Source of the DNA: Armatimonadota bacterium
Lineage (GTDB): Bacteria > Armatimonadota > UBA5829
Assembly: GCA_023474015.1 (NCBI GenBank)
Contig: JAMCYN010000108.1
Location: 1-64,000, forward strand
Length of the DNA stretch: 64,000 nt
Reading direction: 5' to 3'
The translations under genes and the position numbers were made by a program. The stretch's first letter is position 1; each line of letters opens with the position of its first letter. Below, one piece after another: positions 8,862 through 17,038 of this stretch. The notes under the pieces were generated by a model. The model saw nothing but the letters and a program-made list of their open reading frames with translations. It had not been told where the DNA came from and searched no databases.

Positions 8862-9467
8862 TCACGGCCATTTGCGGACCAAGTCCATGATGCCGGTGCG
8901 CATGTAGCTGACGCCGATGGCCGCGATCAGGACGCCGACGATGCGGCTGAGGAGGTCCGTGCCCGCGTCGCCGATAAGCCTGTGCAGCAACGGAGCGGCA
9001 AGGAACACCAGCAGCGAGGCGAACATGGCGATTACACCGGCGAGCGACGTCAGGAGAATCCCATGGCTGGTCGCCAGGACCACCGCGGCGGTAATTGCGC
9101 CGGGGCCGATCAGCAGGGGACTGATTAGGGGAGCCTCCGGCATTCTATATTCATTGTGCTCTTCGTTCCCGATCTCGCCCTGAACAACGAGTCTTAGGGA
9201 GGTCACAAGCAGCAAGAGTCCACCGCCGATGCGCAGGTCGTTCAGGGTGACTCCAAAGAGCCTCAGGACCCAGGTGCCGGTAATGGTGAAGAAGAGTAGC
9301 AGCAGCGTCGCCACCCCGACCACCCGGATTATGAGGCGGTTTCTGCCCTTACGGTCCATGCCGGCGGTGATGGAATAGACCAGTGGCATCACGGCCAGCG
9401 GGTCAAGCACTATGAACAGCGCGGCCGTGACCGTGCCAAGGCTGGTCAGGAGTTCGATAAGTTTCAT
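8862..9467 (-). CDS. MarC family integral membrane protein
   Basis: 201 residues from ATG 9467 (begins MKLIELLTSLG); a longer reading to 9548 would overlap the upstream gene and add an Arg/Pro-rich leader. Six hydrophobic segments and the family motif region 'FIVLDPLAVMPLVYSIT' in the first helix pair, with a second similar half 'PLLIGPGAITAAVVL', match MarC/UPF0056. The function is not established; early links to multiple antibiotic resistance were not upheld. It starts 2 nt after the BON gene's stop, so the two form an operon. Confidence 0.9.
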   Translation of the reverse strand: MKLIELLTSLGTVTAALFIVLDPLAVMPLVYSITAGMDRKGRNRLIIRVVGVATLLLLFFTITGTWVLRLFGVTLNDLRIGGGLLLLVTSLRLVVQGEIGNEEHNEYRMPEAPLISPLLIGPGAITAAVVLATSHGILLTSLAGVIAMFASLLVFLAAPLLHRLIGDAGTDLLSRIVGVLIAAIGVSYMRTGIMDLVRKWP

Positions 9468-9469
9468 AA

Positions 9470-9937
9470 TTAGTCCGGCTCTTCGGGCGGCCCGGGGAGA
9501 GGCCCGGCTTCGAGGTGGCTGATCACATCCACGACGCCGGGGGTCCATAAGGCCACGTTCTCCGCGGCTGATTTCTGGGCGTATGACTCGACCCTGCCGC
9601 TCAGGGTCACCACTCCGCCTGTTGCCTCGACTTTTATCTGCCGGGCGTCCAGCGTGATGTCCCTGATCAGCGCGCGCCTGACGGACTCGGCGAGTTCCTC
9701 GTCGGTGCGCTCGATGAAGTTGCGGAGCGTGAGCTGGTCGACCACCGTCTCGACCGGGGGTGCGGACTCAAGGTCTTCCTGGGCGGCGCGCCTTTCGGCG
9801 GCGCTGTCCACCGTGCCCGAAAGGTAGACCACGCCATTTTCGACCTTGACCTTGATCTCGCTGAAGTCGATTCGAGAGTCCTTGCTCAGTACACTGGTGA
9901 CCAGTTCTTCCACCTTGCGGTCGCCAGGCCATACCAT
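9470..9937 (-). CDS. Protein with two BON domains
   Basis: 155 residues. Two tandem BON repeats, each with the 'VENGVVYLSGTVDSAAERRAA' or 'ATGGVVTLSGRVESYAQKSAA' core, cover about residues 10-75 and 80-145. BON domains bind phospholipid or other envelope ligands and occur in OsmY-type proteins. No signal peptide is obvious from this start. It is the upstream partner of the MarC-family gene, and a second BON protein is encoded at 12439-12732. Confidence 0.88.
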   Translation of the reverse strand: MVWPGDRKVEELVTSVLSKDSRIDFSEIKVKVENGVVYLSGTVDSAAERRAAQEDLESAPPVETVVDQLTLRNFIERTDEELAESVRRALIRDITLDARQIKVEATGGVVTLSGRVESYAQKSAAENVALWTPGVVDVISHLEAGPLPGPPEEPD

Positions 9938-10035
9938 AGCTCGCCAAGCCTCCGTTTCGCTGCAAGATGCTGAAGGGTTACCCTAGAGCATCCAGGAATA
10001 AACGGAATTGACTTAAGGAGGCTATCCTGACTAGA

Positions 10036-10671
10036 ATGATACAGTTGGAAAGTCAAAAAGTCGAAAAGTTAGGACGTGACTTCTATCTCCAGGACACGAT
10101 TGAAGCCGCCAGGGCTGTACTGGGCAAGGTGCTGGCGCGTGTTACGGATGAAGGCATAATGTCCGGCAGGATTGTCGAAACCGAGGCCTACTTGCACGAC
10201 GACCCAGCCTGCCACGCGAGCCGGGGTATGACCAAGCGCAATCAGGTAATGTTCGGCGAGCCGGGGCACGCGTATGTCTACTTCACCTATGGTTTCCACT
10301 ACTGCCTGAACTTCGTCACCCGACCCGCGGGCGTGCCGGAGGCTGTCCTGATCCGCGCACTGGAGCCGCTGGAGGGGATCGAGTTGATGAGGCGTAATAG
10401 GGTTTCGGGAATGAATTCCCGAAACACCGGCACCCGCACCGTACTACAACTCAAAGACCTGTGCAGCGGGCCGGGCAAACTCTGCCAGGCGCTCGGGATC
10501 GACACGAGCCTCAACGGCGAAGACCTGCTCGGGGATCGCCTGTATGTATTCGATGACGGTACCGACGTTGGCGAGATCATCGCCCGTCCACGTATCGGCA
10601 TAAAGCAGGCCACCGAGGAGCTTTGGAGGTTCTACCCGCAGTGGCGCCGGAAGTGGGTGTCAAGGCCATGA
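10036..10671 (+). CDS. mpg: 3-methyladenine DNA glycosylase (Aag/MPG family)
   Basis: 211 residues. Family core: FYLQDTIEAARAVLGK, the catalytic glutamate in VETEAYLHDDPACHASRG (about residues 48-62), YVYFTYGFHYCLNFVT, and CSGPGKLCQALGID. It excises alkylated purines in base excision repair. Two oddities. The first residues (SQKVEKL) are encoded by an octamer array. Residues about 123-131 (VSGMNSRNT) are encoded by a GTTTCGGGAA palindrome that also occurs between genes elsewhere, lengthening a loop that is variable in this family. The stop overlaps the rqcH start (ATGA). Confidence 0.95.
   Translation: MIQLESQKVEKLGRDFYLQDTIEAARAVLGKVLARVTDEGIMSGRIVETEAYLHDDPACHASRGMTKRNQVMFGEPGHAYVYFTYGFHYCLNFVTRPAGVPEAVLIRALEPLEGIELMRRNRVSGMNSRNTGTRTVLQLKDLCSGPGKLCQALGIDTSLNGEDLLGDRLYVFDDGTDVGEIIARPRIGIKQATEELWRFYPQWRRKWVSRP
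10051..10074 (+). repeat. Octamer array inside the mpg start region
   Basis: AGTCAAAA, AGTCGAAA, AGTTAGGA: three units of period 8 lying within codons 6-13 of mpg. The same units occur between genes at 61901-61940 on the other strand. Confidence 0.7.
10402..10430 (+). repeat. In-frame palindromic element inside mpg
   Basis: GTTTCGGGAA (10402-10411), loop TGAA, TTCCCGAAAC (10416-10425), then ACCGG. The 10-bp stem and the ACCGG flank are identical to the intergenic copy at 54656-54685, and the loop TGAA is shared with the copy at 21558-21581. It is translated as part of the glycosylase. Confidence 0.85.
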
Positions 10672-12389
10672 CCTACGACGGATTCACGCTCGCGGCGGCG
10701 GTCGCGGAGTTAAATGCCAGGCTTGTCGGCGGACGTATACAGAAGATTCGCCAGCACAATCCCACTGATGTCACCCTCGAAATCCGTGGGCCGGGCCACA
10801 CCTACATGCTGTTCTTTTCTGTGGATGCGCGGTTCTCACGAGTCTACCTCACCGCCAGCGCCGAGCCGGTCCCCCAGGAGCCGCCGAACTTTTGCATGGT
10901 CCTACGAAAGCATGCCGAAGGCGGTTACGTGACGGGCATCGAGCAGGTGGGGATGGACCGCATTGTGAAGCTCCACATCGAATACCCCGACCACACCCGC
11001 TTCACCCTGATTATGGAGATCATGGGCAAGCACAGCAACCTGATACTGGTGGACAGCCAGGGCAAGATACTCGGAGCGGTGAAACACGTCGGCTCGAGCA
11101 TCAGCCGCTATCGCCAGGTGCTCCCGGGCCGGGAGTATTTGCCGCCTCCGGGAGGGGAGAAGGTGGATTTGCGAAGGCTTGACGCGGAGGCGTTTGACCG
11201 GCTGTGGGACGAGTCGGGCGATCTACGTGCGTGGCTGATGAACACGTTCAGTGGGTTCGGGCCGTTTCTGGCCGATGAGATAGTAGCGCGGGCCTCGGAA
11301 GGAGATGCGGTCAACCCGGACAGGGTGCGGGAAGAACTGCTGCAAGTGGGAGAGATGGCGCGGACGGGCGCGTTTGTGCCGGTTTTCATTACTGACGAGC
11401 ACGGCAAGGGACTGATGGTCTATCCGATGCCGTCGGTGCGGTTCCCGGCGTCCCAGCAGCACGCGCGGGCGTCGATAAACGAGGCACTGGACACGCTGTT
11501 TCGGTCGCTTGTGTCCCGGACGGCGCTGGACGAAGAACGGACCCAGGTCCTGACGGCTATCCGACGCGCTCAGGCAGCCAGAAAGCAGACGTTGAAGTCA
11601 ATCGAGCGCACGATATCAGAATCCGAGAACGCGGATAGATACCGTCAGACCGGCGAACTCTTGCTCGCAAACCTGCACTCGCTGGAGGCCGGCGCAAAGT
11701 CGGCCGCTCTGACGAACTTCTTTGATCCGGACATGGGCGAGGTGCTGGTCGATCTCGACGAGAAGCTGACCCCGCAGCAGAACGCCGAACGCTACTTTAA
11801 GCGTTATCAAAAGGCCAGGGACGCGGTAAGCACGGCCTCGGAGCGTCGGACCCTGGTTCAGAGAGATATCGCCGCGCTGGAGTCGGCCCGCGTCGAGGCG
11901 GAGTCTACTCGCACGGTGGAATCGCTCAAGGATCTTCGGAAGATGCTCTTCGACCGAGACCTGCTCAGGCAGGAGGTCGTGCACGAGAAGCAGGAATCGG
12001 AGTTCGGCGGCGAGAAGATACGTCGGATGATGACGCCGGAGGGTTGGGAGATACTCTACGGCGAAAACTCCAAGGCCAATGATTACCTGACGCAGCGCGT
12101 GGCCCGGCCCAACGACTTGTGGCTGCATGCGAGGTCGATCACCGGGGCGCATGTGGTGATACGGACTGCCGGGCACTCGGGAGACGTTCCCAGGCCGGTC
12201 CTCATCCGCGCGGCAAAACTGGCCGCTCAGAACTCAGACGCGAAACACTCCTCGCTTGTGCCGATTGACCACACACTGAGAAAGTTCGTGCGCAAGCCCA
12301 GGGGCTCCGCGCCGGGATACGTGATTTACCGGAACGAGAAGACAATAGACGTGAATCCGAAGGAGGAGGGAACAGGGAACAGGGAATAG
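10668..12389 (+). CDS. rqcH: Rqc2/RqcH-type NFACT protein
   Basis: 573 residues from ATG 10668 (MTYDGFTLAAAVAEL), which overlaps the mpg stop by 4 nt; the longer reading from 10623 lies inside mpg. The NFACT-N domain covers about residues 1-220, then helix-hairpin-helix and coiled-coil regions (about 290-430), then an NFACT-R domain with NDLWLHARSITGAHVVIR (about residue 480). In bacteria this protein binds stalled 50S subunits and directs alanine tailing of nascent chains. The final residues (GTGNRE) and the stop codon are encoded by GGGAACA heptamers, so an array has written the C terminus. Confidence 0.93.
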   Translation: MTYDGFTLAAAVAELNARLVGGRIQKIRQHNPTDVTLEIRGPGHTYMLFFSVDARFSRVYLTASAEPVPQEPPNFCMVLRKHAEGGYVTGIEQVGMDRIVKLHIEYPDHTRFTLIMEIMGKHSNLILVDSQGKILGAVKHVGSSISRYRQVLPGREYLPPPGGEKVDLRRLDAEAFDRLWDESGDLRAWLMNTFSGFGPFLADEIVARASEGDAVNPDRVREELLQVGEMARTGAFVPVFITDEHGKGLMVYPMPSVRFPASQQHARASINEALDTLFRSLVSRTALDEERTQVLTAIRRAQAARKQTLKSIERTISESENADRYRQTGELLLANLHSLEAGAKSAALTNFFDPDMGEVLVDLDEKLTPQQNAERYFKRYQKARDAVSTASERRTLVQRDIAALESARVEAESTRTVESLKDLRKMLFDRDLLRQEVVHEKQESEFGGEKIRRMMTPEGWEILYGENSKANDYLTQRVARPNDLWLHARSITGAHVVIRTAGHSGDVPRPVLIRAAKLAAQNSDAKHSSLVPIDHTLRKFVRKPRGSAPGYVIYRNEKTIDVNPKEEGTGNRE

Positions 12390-12440
12390 GGAACAGAGGG
12401 GAGGGCGAGGCTTCCGCCGAGCCACTGTTCCCTGTTCCCT
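12368..12440. repeat. GGGAACA heptamer arrays shared by two convergent genes
   Basis: Plus strand: GGGAACA, GGGAACA, GGGAATA, GGGAACA inside and after the rqcH stop. Minus strand: the BON gene stop TAG begins TAGGGAA, CAGGGAA, CAGTGGC. The two copies form an inverted pair across the gap. Confidence 0.9.
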
Positions 12441-12732
12441 AATAATACCCACGCTTCTTTGTCGGGGACAAGCGCTCGGTCAGGGAAGGGCCCGCAAGGT
12501 CCACTTCGCAAACTATCTCACGGACACCTGGCTTCTGCCTAAGAAGCTTGAGGATGATGTTGAGCTCCTCGTGGATGTCGATGTCCCCGTAGTAGCCTCG
12601 CAGCTTCTCCATGCGTCCGCGAAGATGCACTACCCCATGCATCGCATGGACCTCCAAGCCGCTGATATCAACAGGGCGCTTCGAGATATCCCGAAGAACC
12701 TCGCGCGTCAGTGCGGAATCAACCACGGTCAT
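12439..12732 (-). CDS. Single BON-domain protein
   Basis: 97 residues from ATG 12732, chosen because GGAGGAGG lies 8 nt upstream; an upstream in-frame start at 12783 lacks this. The BON core 'VHAMHGVVHLRGRMEKLRG' sits at about residues 27-45, and the rest of the domain extends to REIVCEVDLAG. No signal peptide. It resembles the tandem BON protein at 9470-9937. It converges on rqcH, with a shared heptamer array after its stop. Confidence 0.85.
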   Translation of the reverse strand: MTVVDSALTREVLRDISKRPVDISGLEVHAMHGVVHLRGRMEKLRGYYGDIDIHEELNIILKLLRQKPGVREIVCEVDLAGPSLTERLSPTKKRGYY

Positions 12733-12893
12733 CTTGGTCGCCTCCTCCACCGCGTCGTTGGATTCTGACCCAATCCGCGGCACACAGCGCTGGAAAGCTT
12801 GAGTTAGTTCATGTTAGTATACCACCATTTGCCGCAATTGAGACGCGCAATAATACCGGTTCGCAACACTATCTTAAGGTTGGGCTTTGCCCA

Positions 12894-15800
12894 TCAGTTG
12901 AGCACTCGGATATCGGCCTGGGTTCTTGGGATGATCGCGCGGCCCACGGTTCCGGAGATCAGCTCGCAGGAGCTGATGCCCGTGATCGAGACGATCTTGC
13001 CGACCGCCGGAATGGTCAGGTTGCCGGATTTGACCCGAATCGCGATTCCGGATTTCCCTTCGATGTAGAAGTAACCGTTACCGGTGGAGACCACCTTGCC
13101 CCAGGTCGTCACCAGCAGACCGATGTTGTTCGGGCCGATCCCGCCGGTGACGCCGGGAGTGTAGGAGTTCAGCCAGTCGCCGCCTAGCCAGTCGCCCCTG
13201 ATCCCTAGTGGCCTCGGCGGATCGCCCGCAACCCCCATCGCCGTGGCCTGGGCGGCATTGATCTGTCGCTCGCCGTCGACAATCGAAACCGCGCCGATCA
13301 CATCGACCACGTTGTTGACGTTAGGATGTATGCCTCCGACAACCTTGATGCCGCTGGTGCGGTCCTGATCCTCGATGTAGAAGAAATCGGTAAATGACGC
13401 CGTCACGATCTTGCCGGAGAGCGAAACCGTCGTTCCGGCGGGAAGGTTTTTTGCCTCCGAAATCTTATCGAGCTCCTGGATGGCGCTGTCGGTGAGCGTC
13501 ACCTCGCAGAGAGCGTTGGTGTAGTTGATATACTTCGAGTAGAATAACAGGCCCGAGCCGGCGGACATGACTATGCGCGGCTTCAGTTGCGGCAACAGAT
13601 CGGATACCAGCACCATCTCGGGCAAGGCAGAGGGGGTGCCGGTGGAGCTTATCGTCGTGCCATAAATGTCGGAATTGGCATAGTCCGAGGAACGATAGTC
13701 TTCCCAAACTATCTGATACTTCGACCCATCCCACCACGCGCTCGGGTCGGATTTTGGCTTGGAGCCTGAACTGATAATGATACCGTTTGCGTCCAGGATG
13801 GCGCCCGACGAGTTTATGCGGCAGGCGCTGATCTTGTTCGTGTCTGCCCAGGTGACGAAGTAACTGGCGTTGCCGTAACAGATGCTCGGCGATACCTGAT
13901 AAGTCGAGGTCGCCGGCAAGAGTATGCCGCTCGCATTCTGCGTCTGCCCGCTGGAGCTTACCCGCGTGCCATAAATGGCCGCGCCGATCCCACGGTGGTC
14001 CTGCCACACGGCGAAGTAGTTGGCTCCATCACACGCCGCACGGGGAACGTACTGAAAACCTGTCGCAAGGCTGACGGCGGGACTGGTCGCGGTCACCGTT
14101 CCCGCCGAAGAGATTACGGCCCCGTAAATGTCGTTAAAATAGTCCGGCGCGACAGAGTTGCGGTAGTCCTCCCAGACGACCAGGAAGTTGTTGCGATTGG
14201 TCGCGACCGAGGGTCTCAGCTGGTCCTCGATTGCGCTGGATATCGTCATCGGAGAAGTCCCGATGGGCGCAAGGGTGGCATCCAGGAAGTACCCGCGTAT
14301 ATCCCAGCTCGAAGACGCATAGGTTTCGCTGCCGCTCCAGACCAGCAGGTATTTGGAGCCGTTCCACGCGATCGCGGGTTGGGCCTGATCGCCGGCGGAT
14401 GCGCCGGTGATATTGATCGGAGCGGCGGTGAGCACCGCGCCGGCGCGTGAAATCCTCGCCCCCATTATGCGCCGATATCCGGCGACCATCTGTGACCATA
14501 CTACCGCGTATTCGGTCCCGTTATCGGCCACGGAATAATCGGACTGGTCCATTAGGCCGACCGACACTGGGGTCCCGCTGGGAGTCTGGACGACGCCCGA
14601 GGTGGATACCACGGTGGAGAGCACATCCGAGTCGGTGGCGCTGAGTGTGCTCCAACACGCCATGAACTTGCTGCCCGCACCGGCCAGCGCCGTGCCGGAG
14701 GAGCCGGCCATGGCCGAGTAAATGATGATTGGGCTGTAGTCGATCAGGTTGCCGGAAGTAGCGATCCTGGCGCCCTTGACAATGCGGTCGGGGCGGTTTC
14801 TCCAACCCACCAGCAGCTTGTTTCCATCATAAGCCACAGATGGATACTCCTGGTCGCCGGTTGCGTTCGATATTTGGATTCCACCCTTATCGGATACCAC
14901 GCCGGCGGAGTTGACCCTCGCGCCGTAGATGTCGGAGTTGATCGAGTTAGCTCTTAGGTCCTCCCAGACGACCATCCACGTCGATCCAAACCCGCACACG
15001 CGCGGGGCGCGCTGGACTGAGGCAACGCCCGCCGTGCCTGCTGATGTGCACGATATCAGGATATCCGCGCCGGTGCGTATGCCGGTCTTGGCCACACGGC
15101 AGCCGTAGATGTCGGTGTCCGTGGAGATGAAGTTGCGATAGTCCCGCCATGCCACAAGGTAGGTCGAGCCGTTGAAAGCAACGTCCGGTGTTTCCTCGTT
15201 GTCGCTTCGAGTGCTGATGCCGTAGACCCTGCCGACCGTCCCGTCCGAGTTGAATCTGGCCCCGTAGATGTCTGGGGAGGAGCCGCGCTGGTCCTGCCAG
15301 ACGACCAGGCAGCCGCCGCCATCGCCTGCTGCTCTCGGACTGGCCTGGATACCATTCGTTCCGGATACGAGGATACCCATGGGATCAAGCACTTCCCCGC
15401 TGTCGCGGACACGCGCGGCGTAGATGTGCGGGTTGGGGTCCCGTCTGTCGGCCCAGACGACAACATACTCCCGCCCGTCCCAGGCGACCGCCGGCTGCAC
15501 CTGGTCCGCCGCTCTGGCGCACACCGCTATGCCGAACACGTCCAGGACCTGGCCCGTCGGGCTGAGCCTGGCTGCGAAGATGTCCGCGCCGTTCGTGCCG
15601 CGCTGGTCCTGCCATACGGCCAGATAACCGTTTGGGCCGGCGGCCACGGATGCGTATTCCTGTATGCCGGGCGCGGGCGCGAATGTGGGAGAGACCTGCG
15701 TTTCCGGTCCGACCACCGCTGCGTACGCTGCTGATGTGACAGTAATGAGTGCAAACAGGCATGCCTGCACGGAGTGGAGCCTTTTTGCGAAGTTAGTCAT
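12894..15800 (-). CDS. Large secreted repeat protein with C-terminal OB-like modules
   Basis: 968 residues. A signal peptide (MTNFAKRLHSVQACLFALIT...AYA) is followed by about 13 repeats of some 50 residues with the core 'VVW.D.R....DIYGAR....G'; the pattern suggests beta-propeller blades. From about residue 735 two copies of a strand-rich module follow: 'FFYIEDQDRTSGIKVV' then 'VDGERQINAA', and 'GYFYIEGKSGIAIRV'. A related module ends the subtilase at 27252-30914. Function unknown; the protein is probably extracellular or surface-bound. No PEP-CTERM tail. Confidence 0.85.
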   Translation of the reverse strand: MTNFAKRLHSVQACLFALITVTSAAYAAVVGPETQVSPTFAPAPGIQEYASVAAGPNGYLAVWQDQRGTNGADIFAARLSPTGQVLDVFGIAVCARAADQVQPAVAWDGREYVVVWADRRDPNPHIYAARVRDSGEVLDPMGILVSGTNGIQASPRAAGDGGGCLVVWQDQRGSSPDIYGARFNSDGTVGRVYGISTRSDNEETPDVAFNGSTYLVAWRDYRNFISTDTDIYGCRVAKTGIRTGADILISCTSAGTAGVASVQRAPRVCGFGSTWMVVWEDLRANSINSDIYGARVNSAGVVSDKGGIQISNATGDQEYPSVAYDGNKLLVGWRNRPDRIVKGARIATSGNLIDYSPIIIYSAMAGSSGTALAGAGSKFMACWSTLSATDSDVLSTVVSTSGVVQTPSGTPVSVGLMDQSDYSVADNGTEYAVVWSQMVAGYRRIMGARISRAGAVLTAAPINITGASAGDQAQPAIAWNGSKYLLVWSGSETYASSSWDIRGYFLDATLAPIGTSPMTISSAIEDQLRPSVATNRNNFLVVWEDYRNSVAPDYFNDIYGAVISSAGTVTATSPAVSLATGFQYVPRAACDGANYFAVWQDHRGIGAAIYGTRVSSSGQTQNASGILLPATSTYQVSPSICYGNASYFVTWADTNKISACRINSSGAILDANGIIISSGSKPKSDPSAWWDGSKYQIVWEDYRSSDYANSDIYGTTISSTGTPSALPEMVLVSDLLPQLKPRIVMSAGSGLLFYSKYINYTNALCEVTLTDSAIQELDKISEAKNLPAGTTVSLSGKIVTASFTDFFYIEDQDRTSGIKVVGGIHPNVNNVVDVIGAVSIVDGERQINAAQATAMGVAGDPPRPLGIRGDWLGGDWLNSYTPGVTGGIGPNNIGLLVTTWGKVVSTGNGYFYIEGKSGIAIRVKSGNLTIPAVGKIVSITGISSCELISGTVGRAIIPRTQADIRVLN

Positions 15801-15992
15801 CTGATGGACGATCCTCCCGGAAATAGATGTAGTGGTTGCTTACGCCCGCTCGCCACATACACCGGAGTATACCCGCCTGCCTGCCAAGGTAACCACAAGT
15901 ATGACAATAATTATGTTTTATTGGATTAAGCTGAACAATAGCTCTGGATGTGCTCGATTTGCACGGAATAAAAGCCCATACTCAGGCGGTAA

Positions 15993-16009
15993 CTGGCACG
16001 CATCTTGCA
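15993..16009 (+). promoter_or_regulatory. Consensus sigma-54 promoter upstream of PEP-CTERM gene
   Basis: CTGGCACG-CATC-TTGCA matches the sigma-54 -24/-12 consensus at every core position, with GG (15995-15996) and GC (16007-16008) separated by 10 nt. The implied start near 16020 gives a leader of about 115 nt. The rest of the 15801-16133 gap is AT-rich with no ORF I can support. A divergent promoter for the secreted repeat protein must also lie there. Confidence 0.85.
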
Positions 16010-16133
16010 CTATGGTGTCATTGTGGGGCCAATGTATGACAGTTGAGTTAGCTTATTGATCAGCCAGCACAAATGCGGTTACTGCCGACTCTGTTTCCGC
16101 AGTACGAGTTCAACATAAGGAGGGCAGAGTAAA

Positions 16134-16658
16134 ATGCGAGCGTTGCTAGTCGCCGTCGTGGTAGTCGTGGTCGCCTCGATCTCCACGGTGGCATGGTGCC
16201 AGTTACCAGGCGAACAGCCATACAATGCACAGGTCTGGGGAAGTCCGCTGAAGGTGGCGGGTCCTGAAGCCTGGAGCTATACGGTCACAAACACGAGCAC
16301 AAGCCTGAACTATACGGTCTGGCTCGTAAGCATAGAGGTGGACGAAGGGGCGGAGATAAATAACGTCTATACTCCGGTTGGGTGGGCGGCCGACTGGAGC
16401 GAGCCGCACTTCATCACCCTGATCTCCACCTCGACAGACCTGGCGGCCGGGCAGTCGAAGTCCGGATTCGTGGCGGAGTACAGCTCTAGGCCGGTCTATC
16501 AGAACTGGTCGGCGATGTTCAATAATATCGCTGATCCGTTCGAATCTCCGACGACCGGCGGCTCAGTGCTCACCAATCTTCCCGAGCCGGGGAGCCTGGC
16601 GGTCTTGATCGTCGGGCTTGGATTCGCGGCGGGGCTTGCGCGAAGGCGAGCAGGCTGA
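16134..16658 (+). CDS. PEP-CTERM sorting-domain exoprotein
   Basis: 174 residues with an N-terminal signal peptide (MRALLVAVVVVVVASISTVA). The C-terminal tripartite sorting signal has the PEP motif (NLPEPGSLA), a hydrophobic helix (VLIVGLGFAAGLA) and an Arg-rich end (RRRAG). The family is processed by an exosortase (EpsH/XrtA type) and exported with exopolysaccharide. The body (about residues 25-140) is a small beta-rich domain I cannot name. AAGGAGG lies upstream of the ATG, and a sigma-54 promoter precedes it. No exosortase is in this window. Confidence 0.92.
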   Translation: MRALLVAVVVVVVASISTVAWCQLPGEQPYNAQVWGSPLKVAGPEAWSYTVTNTSTSLNYTVWLVSIEVDEGAEINNVYTPVGWAADWSEPHFITLISTSTDLAAGQSKSGFVAEYSSRPVYQNWSAMFNNIADPFESPTTGGSVLTNLPEPGSLAVLIVGLGFAAGLARRRAG

Positions 16659-16662
16659 CTCA

Positions 16663-16712
16663 GAAGGGAATTTTCATCGCGAAATCCCGAAAACCCGAAA
16701 GCGCGAAAGGGG
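16663..16712 (+). repeat. Octamer array (CGAAA type) after PEP-CTERM gene
   Basis: After the stop: AGAAGGGAATTTTC, then CGCGAAAT, CCCGAAAA, CCCGAAAG, CGCGAAAG (period 8). An inverted, related copy lies at 16967-17025 after the stop of the convergent gene, and the nested element sits between them. Confidence 0.75.
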
Positions 16713-16750
16713 ACATAGGCATAGAGTGTAGGAGATAGAGGAATGGTACT

Positions 16751-16925
16751 CCGTAGGCTCTGAGTAGCCCAGCAGGAGTTAGCTACTACTGGGAAGTTTG
16801 GTGGGCGTATCGAAGGGCCGGATAGTTCCGCACCAAGGCCAGTAGCTCCGCAACCGCCTTTCGATACGCCCCATCGAGCATGGTGGAAAATTAACCACTT
16901 CACTGGGGCTACTCAGGGCTTACGG
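16751..16925. repeat. Nested inverted-repeat element, copy B
   Basis: Outer arms CCGTAGGCTCTGAGTAGCCC (16751-16770) and GGGCTACTCAGGGCTTACGG (16906-16925) are inverted with two mismatches. Inner arms GGGCGTATCGAAGGG (16803-16817) and CCTTTCGATACGCCC (16857-16871) are inverted as well. It encodes no protein. It fills the gap 16659-17038 between convergent genes together with the octamer arrays. Confidence 0.85.
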
Positions 16926-16966
16926 CGCACGCAACCTATACTCAGACTTACGGAGTCGCAAATACT

Positions 16967-17025
16967 ACCCTTTCGTAGTTTCGTTTCTTTCGGGTTTTCG
17001 TGGTAAAAATTCCCTTCCCTTCTAT
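16967..17025 (-). repeat. Octamer array (CGAAA type) after the TPR gene
   Basis: Read on the minus strand after the stop at 17039: AGAAGGGAAGGGAATTTTTACC, split by a short run, then CCACGAAA, ACCCGAAA, GAAACGAAA, CTACGAAA. The same lead-in and unit follow the PEP-CTERM gene on the plus strand. Confidence 0.7.
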
Positions 17026-17038
17026 CTGTCATTCACAG

